DNA from: Meconema thalassinum
Lineage: Eukaryota; Arthropoda; Insecta; Orthoptera; Tettigoniidae
Length of the DNA: 64,000 bases
Assembly (NCBI GenBank): GCA_946902985.2
Contig: OX336395.1
Coordinates: 285,877,065-285,941,064, forward strand
Direction: 5' to 3'
The notes under the pieces were generated by a model. It saw only the letters and a program-made list of their open reading frames with translations, made no database searches and was not told the origin of the DNA. Within the stretch, counting starts at the first letter, position 1. Every line of letters begins with the position of its first letter. The position numbers and the translations under genes were made by a program. This document shows positions 10,567 through 22,240 of this stretch, one piece after another.

Positions 10567-12035
10567 AAGCTTTTTTCTCCGTGGCAAAAAAAAACGGAAG
10601 CTGCTTTATCAAATCAAATATGGCGCGGTAAATAATGTTTGGCGATGTGAAGCAATAAAGCATTCGCAAATTTTTCCAGGATGGAAACGGTGATAGAGAC
10701 TGGCATATATAGCAATCTATAAACTGCACTAAGTCACGGAATGAAACTTCTTTAATTGACGGTTGTTTGTTTTCCACAATGATGTAGGTTACTGTGTAAT
10801 ACAATTGTGGCAAGGAAGCCCTCTTTGATATTTTACTACGGTAAAATAATTATACTTTCGATGGATATGCAATTTTAGTCAGACAATTCATGATTAGACT
10901 GCACTTGTTAATACTTATCTAATGAATCGGTAGCTATATTTTTTCCAAAGAAACCGATCATGGAGTTTATGTATGATATTGTTCAATTACTGTTTCAATA
11001 AAAATGTTCACTTTAACATATTTGCTGCTATATATACTGTAGATATTATGTATGGCACTTTTTAGTGGTTTGGTTTTGTATTCTTCGATGCCACGGTTGA
11101 GGAGCATTTTATACTGTGTTACCGTACCTGATTGAGATGGATTAGGTTTTTTGTTAAGATGTAGTATTAAGGAACGTAGTAAGTAGCTCATCTGTCCTTA
11201 AATGTCGGAGATGACTGAAATGCTAGATACACGTGTAAACCGTACTTAAAACTTTTAAGATAAATATTAGGCTTACAAAATGGTCGGTGATTATATGACC
11301 TATCTTTCTTTATGTTTTATTTGATGAAACTCACTGGCGTCAGAGAGCAAATCCTAGATTTTGGGCTGGGAAATGGTTTGCTATGGAGACATTTGCAAAG
11401 GAGCAGAGCCAGTAGAGTACGGTAGTTCCTGTAATAAGAAAGTTATGAAAAGAGTGATGATATGTTGTATAGGTCTACAATGTAGTAGCAAGTGGAGTCC
11501 TGTTGTAAATTCTGACCAGTTTTGCTCGTGCTTTGAAAGTACTACAACAAGGTATTTCAAGGTTATTCTCTAGCTGTTAATTTCATCATTACAGTGCAGC
11601 ATTGTGTGTGGAAATGGACAAACATGCAATAAAGAATATAATGCCCCAATAAAGAAACCCTTATTCCCTTTTTTATATCACACCATGTCCTCTACAGTAC
11701 CGTACCAATAGTTCTGTCTTGCAGAAAGTCACCAAATACCAGGTTTATTAAAAATTGCTGCATTTGTATATTTTGCAAAAGGTAAAATAGTAATTGTGTA
11801 TCTGTAGAATTATGGTAATTAACATAGGTTTATCGGAATCAGTGAAGTACAGCTATTTCATTTTGTTGTGGCGTAGTGACTAGAATTTTTGACTGTCACC
11901 TTGAACGTCTAGGTTTGATTCCTGATTCTGGCGGGGAATTTAATACTGCTTTGCGCGCCAAACTGAGCCAACACCACACGTACACAAGGCCACATGACCA
12001 CAAAGTCGAAAACCTCTAAATGAATCAACAACAAC
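10567..12035. repeat. inverted duplication, left arm, outer block (partner 50866-51860)
   Basis: The reverse complement of this block matches 50866-51860 closely. For example, the minus-strand frame at 10967-11191 and the plus-strand frame at 51399-51623 encode nearly the same 74 residues (shared SGTVTQ, IEEYKTKPLKSAIHNIYSIY). The left copy has about 320 extra bases (roughly 11231-11552). The short shared frame has no recognised domain and may be non-coding. The block ends in a SINE whose (CAA)n tail marks the junction with 12037. Confidence 0.78.
11878..12035 (+). mobile_element. tRNA-derived SINE, CAA-tailed
   Basis: Head TGGCGTAGTGACTAG (box A-like) and GGTTTGATTCCTG (box B-like), a body with CCACACGTACACAAGGCC, and a (CAA)n tail at about 12025-12035. 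The same SINE occurs inverted at 50870-51060, at the equivalent place in the partner arm. Confidence 0.7.
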
Positions 12036-12534
12036 AGACTGAAGTACACAAAATGATGGTAGATAGCTTTCGAGATTGTGGTTATTGAATTTGATGCTTG
12101 GAAGTGTATGGAAGACTACGATTATTACTTCATTGTGCAATCCTAACAGCTTTGAGATTAAAGGAGGAGAAAAGGGTACTGCTGTACTCCTGGGAGAGAG
12201 ATTGACGTGGAAAAGTTACAGTAGGAACAACATTTCTTTAACAAGCGAAGTGAATGTTCCTCTACCTCACAATATTGTGCTGCATCACATGGACTCGCCT
12301 GCATACGAAACTCATGGGGTGCCAATGTGCCATCAAGTAATAATTGTAGTCTTCGTTCCATCCCATATACCGCCATGTTGTCAAGTCGAAATACTTTTAA
12401 ATGGCTGTCACATGCTTGTCATGATCTCTACTAGTTTCGTTCAGTTACACTGTAGGCCTACGGATTCATCAGCAAGTAATTGAAGAGATGAAATCAACTT
12501 TAAATAATGTGTTTTAATTGGCCATGGTCTTTTG
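12036..12534. other. no gene recognised
   Basis: Left end of the 7.6-kb segment that separates the two blocks of the left arm. Overlapping open frames on both strands have no recognisable motif. Confidence 0.3.
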
Positions 12535-12599
12535 TAGCCTATTTTCAATTTATGAAAAAAAAGGCTTATGAGATCACCTTTTGTCCGTGTGTCTGTCTG

Positions 12600-12638
<39 letters not shown>

Positions 12639-14045
12639 AATAAATTCTAAACGGCTGGAGCGATTTCAATGAAACTCGGTAAGATTATAGCACCATTCTG
12701 GCCGACCCCGACCGTGCTCTTCAAATTTTATTGTGTCTCTCCAATCCAACATGGCGGCTGTGCGAAATATTTCAGCAGCATTCAGTATCCCTAAACTATT
12801 GCCGATATCGCCCTGAACTTATGTACGGTGATAAAGGGCACTACTAGAAGTTCACCTATGAGACTTTCAAAAACCTGGTGACTACTAAGCCAACATGGCG
12901 GCCAAGCGAAGTTGAGACCTTTAAATAGACTTTCTCACGATTTAAGAATCCTAACGTAATGAAACTTGGTACAGCAAATGTTTATTCACATTGTAATGCA
13001 CTGACGTCTAACTTAGTTAAATTGTTTACATAACCTCAAAATGGCGGCTGTGCGAAATATTTCACTGACATTCTATATCTCCGAAACTATTACAGATATC
13101 ACCCTGAAATATTGTACGGTGATAAAGGGTACTGATACAAGTTTATCTATGTAACGTTCACAAATCTGTAAAGTACAAACCGAACATGGCGGCCAAGCGA
13201 ATTTAAAACATTATAATAGACTTATCTCGTGATTTAACTCTCTGAGACCAGTGAAATGTGGTACAGTAAATGATTATACGTATTGTAATGCTCTGGCATC
13301 TAGTTTAGTTCAATTGTTTACGTAACCTCAAGATGGCGGCTGTGCCAAATTTTAAAATAAAGTTTTATTTTTTTGTGACGTAATCATACGATCGAAGTGA
13401 AAGTTTGAATAATGAACCTAGGCAATAATTGTCCTTCATTGGTACATAAATCTACGGCCTATACATATAAAAATCCGAAATGGCGAGCATCCGAAATATT
13501 TAGATGGTTCTCAATATCTACGAATCTTTTACAGCAATCAAACTGAAATTTTTTATGTTCATAGAAACTATGAACATATGTTCACCTATAGGACTTTCAG
13601 TAACCTGGTGAGCACAAATCCAACATGGTGGCGACGCGAACTATAAATATTTAAATGGACGTTTCTCGGGATTTAACTTTCCGAGTACAATGAAACGTTG
13701 CACGTTAAATGCTTATACAAATGCTAATCGACTGGCATCTAATTTATTTCAATAGTTTGCATAACCACGAGATGACAGCTGTGCGAAATTTTATAATCTC
13801 GTTTTTACTTCTTGTGTTCTAATCATGAGATTGAAGTTTGAATACCACACGTACACAATAATCTTAATGTAATAGTATATAAATAAAAATCCCACAGGGC
13901 GACCATCTGAAATATTTAGACGGTTCTTAATATCTTCGAAACTATCGCAACCGTCAAACTGAAATTTTGTATGTTGATAGAGGCAATTAACATGAGTAGG
14001 ATATATGAAAAAAGGCTTTATACTTCTTCACGGAACTAGTTGATT
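12535..14045 (-). mobile_element. Helentron-like non-autonomous element, family A, copy 1
   Basis: The 3' end, at the low coordinate, is a hairpin whose stem is AGCCTATTTTC pairing with the AGGCTTATGAGA-side A-rich strand, followed by a (TG)n microsatellite at 12590-12634. The other end carries TTCTTCACGGAACTA near 14030. Inside, blocks headed ATGGCGGCTGTGCG recur at 12751, 13041 and 13333, a 290-292-bp tandem period, with a second landmark (ATGGCGGCCAAGCG) repeating at the same spacing. Terminal hairpin, subterminal inverted repeats and a microsatellite near the 3' end are features of Helentrons and their short derivatives (HINE/DINE types). No Rep/helicase gene is present. Confidence 0.62.
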
Positions 14046-14298
14046 TTATTGGCAATTACGACATAAAACTCGAGTGGCATGAACTACAATTATGTTTCTT
14101 GTTTTAGAGGATGCAAATCAACCCACAAAAAACCAGTTCTTTCAAAAATTTCTAATAATGAGCTTTAATGGCAAATTTAGAAGTGGTTTCACAAATACTA
14201 ATACTTTTGAACTGTTTTCATTTTAAAGATTAATGAACTGAGTACTTAAAGTTCCCAAGTCATACACAAAAATCAATATACTCTCTCAATACAAAATT

Positions 14299-15717
14299 AA
14301 CAAGAAGTTCCGTGAAGAACTATACAGCCTACTTTTCATGCCAATGATTATTCTACAGAATATGAACCTATCTAGAATAATGACGAAATTAAGTTGCTAA
14401 TATCGAAATTTCCAATTAGTTCGAAATACTGTATACCTGGCATAATGTATCCTAATAGAGCACTACAGTTGGCAGCCCTGATGACTGAATATATTCTTAG
14501 TTCCGTCTCTTAAGGTACAAAATACAAAATTTGGTTGAAGTCCAATGAATAGCATGGACGTTACATGCAGTTAATCATTGGATCTAACAGCGCGCGTAAA
14601 ATCATGTTGGCAACAATGTCATGCATGTATTGGTCAGAAATAATCTGAAATAATATGATCTATTGTTGCGCCAATTTTGAATGAAATCCATTAGTCAGTA
14701 TAAAAGTTACATGCATTTTAAAATTGGACCTATCAGCAGGCTTAGAATCATGTTGGCAGCACTGACGTATATTAGTTACTCCAAATTCGTCTAGAATGCC
14801 AAGTACTAAACGTGTGCAAAGTTTAGAGCTATTGGCTTGCATACTTTCTGATATATTGATATTAGGGTAACAAAAATAGGGACAGCACATATTAACAGTT
14901 GGCAGCACTGGTTGCTCCTTAGAATACGCATAGTCATATCTGTTATGGTACACCTAGCACATACGAAATTTGGTTGAAATCCAAATGATAGAATGGAAGT
15001 TACATGTATTTAAAGTTGAACCTGTCAGCAGGCTTAGAATCATGTTGGTAGCACTGACGTATATAAGTTACTCCAAATTAATATAGAATGTCAGGGACTA
15101 TACGTGTGCATAGTTTAAAGCTGTCGGCTTGCATACTTTCTGATATATTGGTATTTGGATAAAATAAATTAGGAGCATTTATTAACAGTTGGCAGCCCTG
15201 GTAGGTCTGAAGAATACGCTCAGTCATATCTGGTTATGTACACATACAACATACAAAATTTGGTTGAATTCCAATTGATAGTATAGAAGTTATATGCATT
15301 TAAAAATTGGACCTATCAGGAGGCTTATAATCATTTTGGCAACACTGCCATGTTTAGCCTCCTGGAAATTAAACTGAAATGTTATGATCTGTACGTGTGC
15401 CAATTTTGAAATAGCTCCCATTCATACTTTCCAAGATATCCAACATGGAGCTCAAATTTCAATTGCGATTTTTTAGCAGTTGGTAGCACTGACATCATTT
15501 TCAAATATGGCCGTGAGATATTCAGGTATAGATCTTTACTCCTACCAAATTTTGTTTCGATTGCTGCAGCCGTTTAGGAGTTGATAGGGGGGGACACACA
15601 CACAGCCAGACAGACAGACAGAAGGACAGACAGACAGACAGACAGACACACATTTGCCCGATCTCATAAGTCTACTTTTTCCTCATTTTTGCAAAATGTG
15701 AAAAGTAGGCTAAAAAT
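14299..15717 (+). mobile_element. Helentron-like non-autonomous element, family B, copy 1
   Basis: Starts AACAAGAAGTTCCGTGAAG with AGCCTACTTTTCATG just inside. Ends with a (ACAG)n microsatellite (15600-15650), then a hairpin GTCTACTTTTTC...GTGAAAAGTAGGC and a final TAAAAAT. The subterminal CCTACTTTTCA at the 5' end is the complement of TGAAAAGTAGG in the 3' hairpin. CAGTTGGCAGC landmarks at 14466, 14896, 15186 and 15477 give a ~290-bp internal period. A second copy lies at 24828-26415. Its 5' terminal motif is shared with family A. Confidence 0.65.
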
Positions 15718-15879
15718 GCACACATTTTACTGTTGTTTTATACATTTTTTTGCTTATTTTTTACTAACTTCTGAACATCACCAATGTGAAAAAAAAAAAC
15801 TTTATTATGCTGTCACTTTCGTCCAGTGGAACAAACTAAGCACTCAATATCTTGTGTCCACCTCTGATCGTAATCACAG

Positions 15880-16398
15880 CCACCATTCTGGTTGGTTCCT
15901 CAGTTTAGGGGTTGCGACAACGCGGCCATGTAGCCCCGTGTACTTTGTGTGTTATTAAAATGTGTCTGATAACCGGTGTTTATTTTGATAACTGTATTAG
16001 TGCGTGTTATCTGTGATTCAGGTAAGGACTGCAGATATTCAATTTTCAAGTAGTTCCTACTTTTGCTACCTAATGCTACCGTCAATGGCAACTAGTTGTG
16101 AACTTGGTTATTGGATGACACCGCAGTCGGCTCCTGGTGACGAATATTGGATCTTAAGAACGCTAAACAAATCTAACCTATAATTTAGCTTCATACAAGT
16201 GTAATTAATGGAAGGTTCCTTAACATGCCATAAATCTATGACATGGGACCGCCAGCTTTATTTCCCCTCCAAAGGAAAGCAAACTGAGAGATTTTTAAAG
16301 CTCTTAAAATCCAACGATTTCAGCTGGGTATGAACCCGCAACGTTGGGCATAGAAGCTCAGTATGCTACCAACTACGCCACCGAAGCCCCCAGCGACC
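15880..16398 (-). repeat. dispersed repeat with SINE, inverted copy of 45325-45690
   Basis: The segment GGTTGGTTCCTCAGTTTAGG (15890) and the following 190 bases match the complement of 45520-45690. The adjoining SINE-like part (16235-16395; minus-strand box B GGTTCATACCC) matches 45325-45495 and 38695-38870. A composite repeat present at least twice in the window. Confidence 0.6.
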
Positions 16399-16399
16399 A

Positions 16400-17115
16400 T
16401 TCTCAGGGCCATCATTTCAGTTAGGGCTCTGATATTTCTCTGCTCAAGTTAGTCCCAATCCTCTTGAAAAGCTGCCTGCAGATCACATAATGCCTTGGAG
16501 CACATTTTGAACACGGTTCCATATTCCCTAACATATCCAAAAGATCCTCTATGAGGGATTTAGTTGGGACTGTGAGCTGGCTAAGCACTGTAATACATGT
16601 TGTGCTGCAGTGGACAAGTATTGGCAAGCATGGACATGATTCCATCTCCTATAAATGGTGTTATCGATGAGAATCTCACTGAGCCTGCCATTTTCGATGA
16701 AAACCAGTCTCTCCGAGCGTACATGGCAATGCCGCCCCACAAACTCATGGATCCCTTAAGGATACTGCGCACTCTGTATATCTCTCTCCAGACTCTCTCC
16801 CTACCACCTGGAGATTTCAGGAAGAAACTGAGCTCTTCAAAAAACAGCACACGGCTCCATTCGGCGTGTTGACAAGCAAACTGAAGTTGGGTGACACCGT
16901 CAGATCAGGTCCCATACCAGATCACCTTGATTGAATACTTTGTTCTCTGAGGTGTTGTTGAACTGTCCTCTTATTTACCTTTACATGCCACACCTGCTGC
17001 ATTTGACTCCAAACCTCATCAGCGGTAGAAATGACCTCTGATATCTCTGGCAATGCCTGCAGAGCTCAGAGGCATTGTTTCAACTGAACTTTACTACTGA
17101 AATGAAGGGTGTCAG
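16400..17115 (-). pseudogene. Tc1/mariner-type transposase relic
   Basis: Minus-strand frames carry the Tc1 layout: a degenerate WxxVLFFEE block (where the family has FSDE), then GRERVWRE, then SLWGGIA (family MVWGGI) and, after a stop, a degenerate DLIPIEH-like stretch. The HTH-like RTVQQHLRE occurs upstream near 16965. Several stops and frameshifts are present, and the catalytic Asp of the FSDE block is lost. Fragments in three frames cover perhaps two thirds of a usual ~340-residue transposase. No TIRs found. Confidence 0.6.
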
Positions 17116-17151
17116 CTATTCATTTCCGAAAGGTTGTTATTGTTCTCTTCA

Positions 17152-19537
17152 CCCGGGAGAGGTCGCGTTGACTCCTCGATAATGAGAGGTCACGCTGGGT
17201 CATTTAGACCAGGTTGTTTCAAATGACGCATTACTTTAATTTGATGATTATTTCCTAGTTTTGTATTTATTTTTTATGATTTTTGTTTGTTAGATTAATT
17301 TTAAAAAAATATTTTACAGGCAATCTTCTGGATTTTTGCTAATTAAGAAACACGTTACAAAATTTGCTGAAAATCATAATAGAGTCAAATGCATTAAAAC
17401 TCTAAATTAAACAACTACTTCTAATAATAATGGAAAAGCAATATCTGCAATAACAATACAACAAAAAGACCTTTGTAATAGGCTACAATATGGGCACTTC
17501 AGTTCCTCATACATCGTCACCGCCTTCTGTTGTGCATGCAACACATGTTGAAACTGTGTGCTGCACTGGGTTTGCACCAATCACAGTAGACACAACGACC
17601 AGGTCCAGTTTCCCGCCTTGATACTGCAGACAGTTCACATTCCACTTCAGTTGGTTCACTAAGCTCTTTTAGATTACTGCCTATTCGCATCTTCATCTCC
17701 CCGGATAGGCAATAAATTGTTTCTCGATATTGTAAATATTCTAGACACAGTTCCCGGGAGAGCTCCTTCAGAAATGATCGTCGAATTATGGTTTACTGTG
17801 CATTTTCCTTTAGGAAAATGAATGCGTTGCTCCCAGCAACATTCAATAACCCATAGAACACAGTGAGTGGCCATCGACAGCTAGCCCTTGAAACTGAATA
17901 GGTCCCTTTCAGTTCATCAACAGTATCCACGCTTCCCTTTGTCATGTTGTAGATGGTTAGAAGTTCAGGCTTCCTGGATTCTCCAGAACTCCCATCGATT
18001 GTGTCAGAATCATGGAAAGTGGAAATCAATAGGATGGCCTTATTTTTCTTGGAAGCATAAGAGAGCAACTCTAAATCCAAAACTACTGCTGTTGACTGGC
18101 ATTTTAGTGCAATAATATTGGAGGAATCTCTTTCTTACTTTTTCGGAGTGTTACGACAATATTGTTAGATGGTGGTTTTCAAGAAGAGAGATGGCCAAGG
18201 GGAAAGACACATCAATTGTCACATTCCTCTCACTGCCTGACATTGGCTGTACTATTCTCTCAACAATGGCTCGTGGTGAATTTTCACTTCTAAAGGGTCC
18301 TTCTGGTAGTTGACCAGGATAAATTTCCATATGAACTGTGTAATATATCCTGGCACAAACTAAGGCAAAACTTGATTTTGCCATACTTGGCCGGTTTGCT
18401 TGGTAATTCGAATTTCCCTTGAAACGTCTCGAGCATTTCGTCCACTGTACAATATTCACCTGGTGAATATGCCTGCGATCATCGATCATCAAAAGTCTGA
18501 AATATCTCCCGGATTTTAGAATGAGGATCTGATTGACTTCTCTTATCTCTGTCATGAGCGTTATCGAATATCATAGCTCTAAGCAAAAATTTGAAATGAC
18601 GCAGATTCATAATCGTTCTGAATATTTCTACAAATGTTCCATCTGTTGCCGACATGTCTGCAATAATTTGATGCGATGAACGAAGGACGCCAGCATGGTA
18701 AAGCAGCCCAAACACAGTTTTCAATTTTGAACATCTGTAGAAAGAACATCACATACTCGTGTGAAGTTCGCTCGTCTTTGTTCAACCCACATATTTGTAA
18801 ATCCCACAATCTTTTCGATTTCGGAGTCTGGAAAATAAATACTCCGAACTTCTATCAGAGAGCGAGCATTGCGAGCATCACTCTTGGGTCCAGGTAGGTG
18901 AGAAATTCAATTGTGTCTACTTGTCCTTCCCCTTTGTTTAGATGAATGTACTTGCTATGTTGTAACACCTTCATTAGACATGTACGCTGGTCCAGCATTA
19001 CTAGTACTTCTTCCGGTAGAGGCAAAAAATGGTGCGTTTTCTGTACGCTGTATCGTATTTGAATTATGCAACAGGTTACCACAATATTGTTCATCCATAG
19101 ATTCCTATGAGTCTGTGTTGTGTTCACTACAAGCCAAGTTGTCCTCTGCACTTCTTCAAACTTCCCTGTTCCCTCTTGTTCTACGCCAAACAGTTCCCTT
19201 CGTAATCTGTCTTGTTGCATTCTGAGCAATTCGTTTCTGTTCCGTTCTTCTTTTTCCACACTCTCTAAGAGCGTCCTAACTCCATGTTCTTCTTCGGAGT
19301 CCATTATAAAATGCAAACCTCAACAGTCCGCATGTGGTGGACAAGACCAGGTCTGGTATAATTGGTGAATAGTTCAACACACCACGCAAAATTGGACTAG
19401 CGGGCAGCAGGAAACTGTTGCTGATGCTCTCCGTGACAATTAGATGAAGTATGGTTGTGGGGGCGTGCAGCAAACAACAATGGTGACATGAACAATACGA
19501 ACCTCGTCTAATAGACCGCAATGCAACCTCTCCCGGG
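17152..19537 (-). mobile_element. full-length decayed piggyBac element, 2.39 kb
   Basis: The ends are inverted repeats CCCGGGAGAGGTCGC (17152) and, on the other strand from 19537, CCCGGGAGAGGTTGC. The right end is flanked by TTAA (19538-19541) and the left by TTCA (17148-17151), a one-base change from the obligatory piggyBac TTAA target. The GAGAGGTC motif occurs again at about 17188, a subterminal repeat. Length and gene content match canonical piggyBac elements of about 2.4 kb. It lies inside the 7.6-kb segment that splits the left arm of the inverted duplication. Confidence 0.85.
17517..19304 (-). pseudogene. piggyBac transposase, frameshifted
   Basis: ATG at 19304 (MDSEEEHG) to TGA at 17517-17519: 1788 bases, the length of a typical ~595-residue piggyBac transposase. 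Recognisable blocks: an acidic N-terminus, FKFLLRAMIFD (near 18590), YSPGEYCTVDE with the first catalytic Asp (near 18450, in another frame), YYTVHMEIYPGQ and SGSERNVTID with the second Asp (near 18240), a TYSVSRASCRWP block (near 17870) and a Cys-rich C-terminus (CVYCDWC...CCMH) that binds target/TIR DNA in the family. The blocks lie in at least three frames, so the gene is dead. The family performs cut-and-paste transposition at TTAA. Confidence 0.88.
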
Positions 19538-19604
19538 TTAATGGAAGGGAGGCTATGTTTGTCAGGGTTACGGAGTATGTAACCATCACTATATGCAGAA
19601 ACTA

Positions 19605-20690
19605 CGTAATTAATTAACTGTAAAACCACTTCTTTTAACAGTAATGCAAATTCTTGTTAGTTTTTCATGATGGAACAATTTGGGAATTATCCCAGAAGCA
19701 TGAAACAGGCATAGTGAACATATACTGTATTTCCCTTAGAACAGTAATGAGTAACCTTTAAACAAAGCCAGCCCAATTGATTTTTCTTTGCTTCATTTAG
19801 AAACCCCTGGATTCATGAATATGTGTGGAATCTATCTGATAACCTGGGTTATTGTACTGACGACACTAGAGCTCAGAAGAATGCTTGGCAGGGGAATGTA
19901 GCCGGCGATAACATTGTGATATGTCTTCCCAAAAACATTGTGCCATAATTCCGAACAGTGTCGACTCGTCCTTCTGAGTGAACAACGGACCGATATATAT
20001 TCTGCTGAGAAGGAAGCAGGTTACCATAGCAACGAATGACTGTATGTAGGGAACCCCCCTCTCCTTGTCCTCCTCCTCACCCCACGCTCGCATTATTCTG
20101 AGCTCAGTACACAATTGTAACTAGGAGCTAAGTTGGGAAGGAATCAGCTGCGATCTGAATTTACTTTGGGAATCAGCGGAAAACCACTTCTACAATGGCC
20201 GAGAGTAGGATATGAATCCACTACTCACCTCTCCTCTCAACTGTCCTCTAGATGCTTGCAAACCTCATAATAGATTTAAAATTCATAACAGAGGTGGGAA
20301 TTAAACCTAGGCCACCATTGTAGAAATCTATTAGTCATTGCCAATTCATTCTGTTTTACCAGATTACTGGAATTCACTATTTCATTCAAATCAAGCAAAC
20401 TATAGTCATATTGCCCCCAACAATCCCTAAATGGGATCTTTCATTATAGCCGATAGCTCCCCAGACCATAATGCTTCTCGACAATAATGTCTAGGCACCT
20501 CTCTCTCGTATGTTGTTGCACACGATAAGGTAATCAGTGCGAGAAAGACAGAGAAACCTTCATCACTAATGATGACACTATGCCATTTTTCAACCCACAC
20601 TGGTTTTCTCAACAGCGCACGAGTCTTACACGTCGATATGTGGAGCCGATGGAACACCTGCAGGAGCACTTGCCTGTAAGTCAACAGCAC
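19605..20690. repeat. inverted duplication, left arm, inner block (partner 49790-50845)
   Basis: Matches the reverse complement of 49790-50845 nearly base for base over long stretches (for example GTTAGTTTTTCATGATGG and CCTGGATTCATGAATATG). In the right arm this block directly adjoins the other one; here they are 7.6 kb apart. It contains Tc1-type transposase pieces split by a SINE-like segment (about 20130-20390) that is also present at the same position in the partner. Confidence 0.8.
19866..20690 (-). pseudogene. Tc1-type transposase relic within the inverted duplication
   Basis: Minus-strand frames give RALLRKPVWVEKWHSVIISDE (central W..V..SDE block) and, after frameshifts, a GAIGYNERS-like VWGAI block, then, beyond a SINE-like insertion, a C-terminal CFWEDISQCYRRLHS block typical of Tc1 transposase tails. 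The pieces are too damaged to be coding. The equivalent relic is at 49790-50580 on the plus strand. Confidence 0.5.
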
Positions 20691-20699
20691 GCAGACGAC

Positions 20700-21480
20700 T
20701 CTCCACTGTTTGTTATGTAATGTAGGGTGCTATTATTCCTCAACTTTGCGCTGCTGTTGTGCGGGAGTCGATCCGGACCATCCAAATGATGCACCGATCC
20801 TCCCCCACAGTTGTCTGTCAAGTTGAGCTTGTGCCAGGTCTATAAGTGTGTATACCTTCACTTGTCTCCGGGAATTTTGAATTCATCTTTTAGGGTCCGA
20901 ATTGACAAGTTACAAAATATGACAAAGATTTTTAGTATCGGCCTATTCAATACCTTAATATTCCACGATCAATTAAAATACATTTCGGTACATGTTTCGG
21001 GGGCTATAAATGCTCCCTTCCTCAGCCATAGTGTTAAAATTGTTGGTACATTACATTAATAGAAACATTGATTAAAACAGTGCAATGCCACAAAAAAGGC
21101 ATGCAATAACATAATCACAAACTTATAGATATTTTTACAGTCTACTACTAGCATCAAGGTATTTTCAAACTTCCACAACGGTGGGGAAAAATGTGTCCAA
21201 AATAATGAAGACTATGTTGAAAAATAAACTAAAGTTTATAGTTTGAAATTGTGTATTCAGTGTATCGCAATATTAGTAAACATATTTATCTAAAGAAATG
21301 TTGTTCATGACTTTCAGTATGCTCCTTGTATAATGTTAAACCAACCCTTGTGATGAGAATAATAATATGATGATGACCGTGTGACGGTCAAAAAATGTTA
21401 TCATAAAATCCCCCTATATCAGTGAATAATATTAAGGTACAGTACATGCAATCCTTTTTCAGTTAGGAGGTATATTGATG
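20700..21480. other. no gene recognised; LINE-3'-end-like motif
   Basis: AT-rich. Around 20985-21030 is a CATGTTTCGGGGGCTATAAATGCTCCC motif region of the kind seen in dispersed arthropod repeats (compare AAACATG near 24520). The sequence near 21370-21440 resembles 49455-49515 (GTGACGGTC...ATCATAAAAT), so a dispersed repeat is likely. Confidence 0.35.
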
Positions 21481-21484
21481 CTTT

Positions 21485-21800
21485 TGGGCCGGCCCCGTGG
21501 TGTTGGGGTAGCGCGCCTGCCTCTCACCTGGAGGCCCCGGGTTCGATTTCCGGCTCCGTCAGGGATTTTAAAACTGACGTGATGGTTGTAACGGGGTGCA
21601 CTCAGCCTCGTGATGACAATTGAGTAGCTGTCTGACAGTGAGGCAGTGCCCCGATCACGAAAACCAAGATTAACGGCCGAGGGAACCCGATGCGCTGATC
21701 ACGCGTCACCCAAATATCTGCAGGCCAAATGGCTGGACAGCGGTCGCCTGGTCGGCCTAGGCCCTTCATGGGCTGTATAGTGCCAGGGGTTGACTTTTTT
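21485..21800 (+). mobile_element. tRNA-derived SINE, ~310 bp
   Basis: Box A-like GGTGTTGGGGTAGCGCGC, box B-like GGGTTCGATTTCCGGC, then a body with CTCAGCCTCGTGATGACAAT, CAGTGAGGCAGTGCCCCGAT and GGCTGTATAGTGCCAGGGG, and a poly-T end. The same element occurs reversed at 42588-42872, so this is a real dispersed family. Not a functional tRNA gene. Confidence 0.8.
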
Positions 21801-21834
21801 TTATTGATGCGTTTGAGCTCTGTTGGAGCTGTGG

Positions 21835-22125
21835 TTGTGAAGGGTACTACGTATTCCTTGGACAGCCAAGAAGACAAATATATGGTTAATTCAAAGAATC
21901 ACATCAGATCTGTCTCTTGAAGCATTGATAACAAGATTACAGCTGTCACATTTTGGACACATTATGAGACGTTCTGATTCGTTGGAAAGGACAATTATGC
22001 TTGGAAAGTTGGAAGGGTCTCCGAGACGAGGGCGGCCAGCATTGAAATGGATCGACTCCATCAAATTAAATTTAAAGGATCTGAAGTATATGGCTGAAAA
22101 CCGAATCATATGGAGACAGTAGCGA
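21835..22125 (+). mobile_element. 3' end of an RTE-type or related LINE, 5'-truncated
   Basis: The frame contains LQLSHFGHIMRRSDSLERTI, then LGKLEGSPRRGRPALKW and IDSIK, the typical C-terminal end of the polyprotein of many insect non-LTR elements (FGH(I/L)MRR...GRRRRGRP..RW). Everything upstream (endonuclease, reverse transcriptase) is missing. It directly follows the SINE. Confidence 0.7.
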
Positions 22126-22240
22126 CTCATCGTCATCATCAATGTTTTCACAAAAGTGTGATATATATAAAATTACCTCGCCTAATCTAATAGGGCGAAA
22201 GTGTTTTGGCCGACTGAAAAATATAAATTGATTATACACT

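Noticed and set aside
10967..11191. Conserved 74-residue frame shared by both arms of the inverted duplication as a gene
   Set aside because: Conservation is explained by nucleotide similarity across the whole duplicated block, including non-coding parts; no domain.
12590..12634. (TG)n tract as Z-DNA or regulatory element
   Set aside because: It is the microsatellite internal to a Helentron-like end, with an equivalent (CA)n at 23653-23720.
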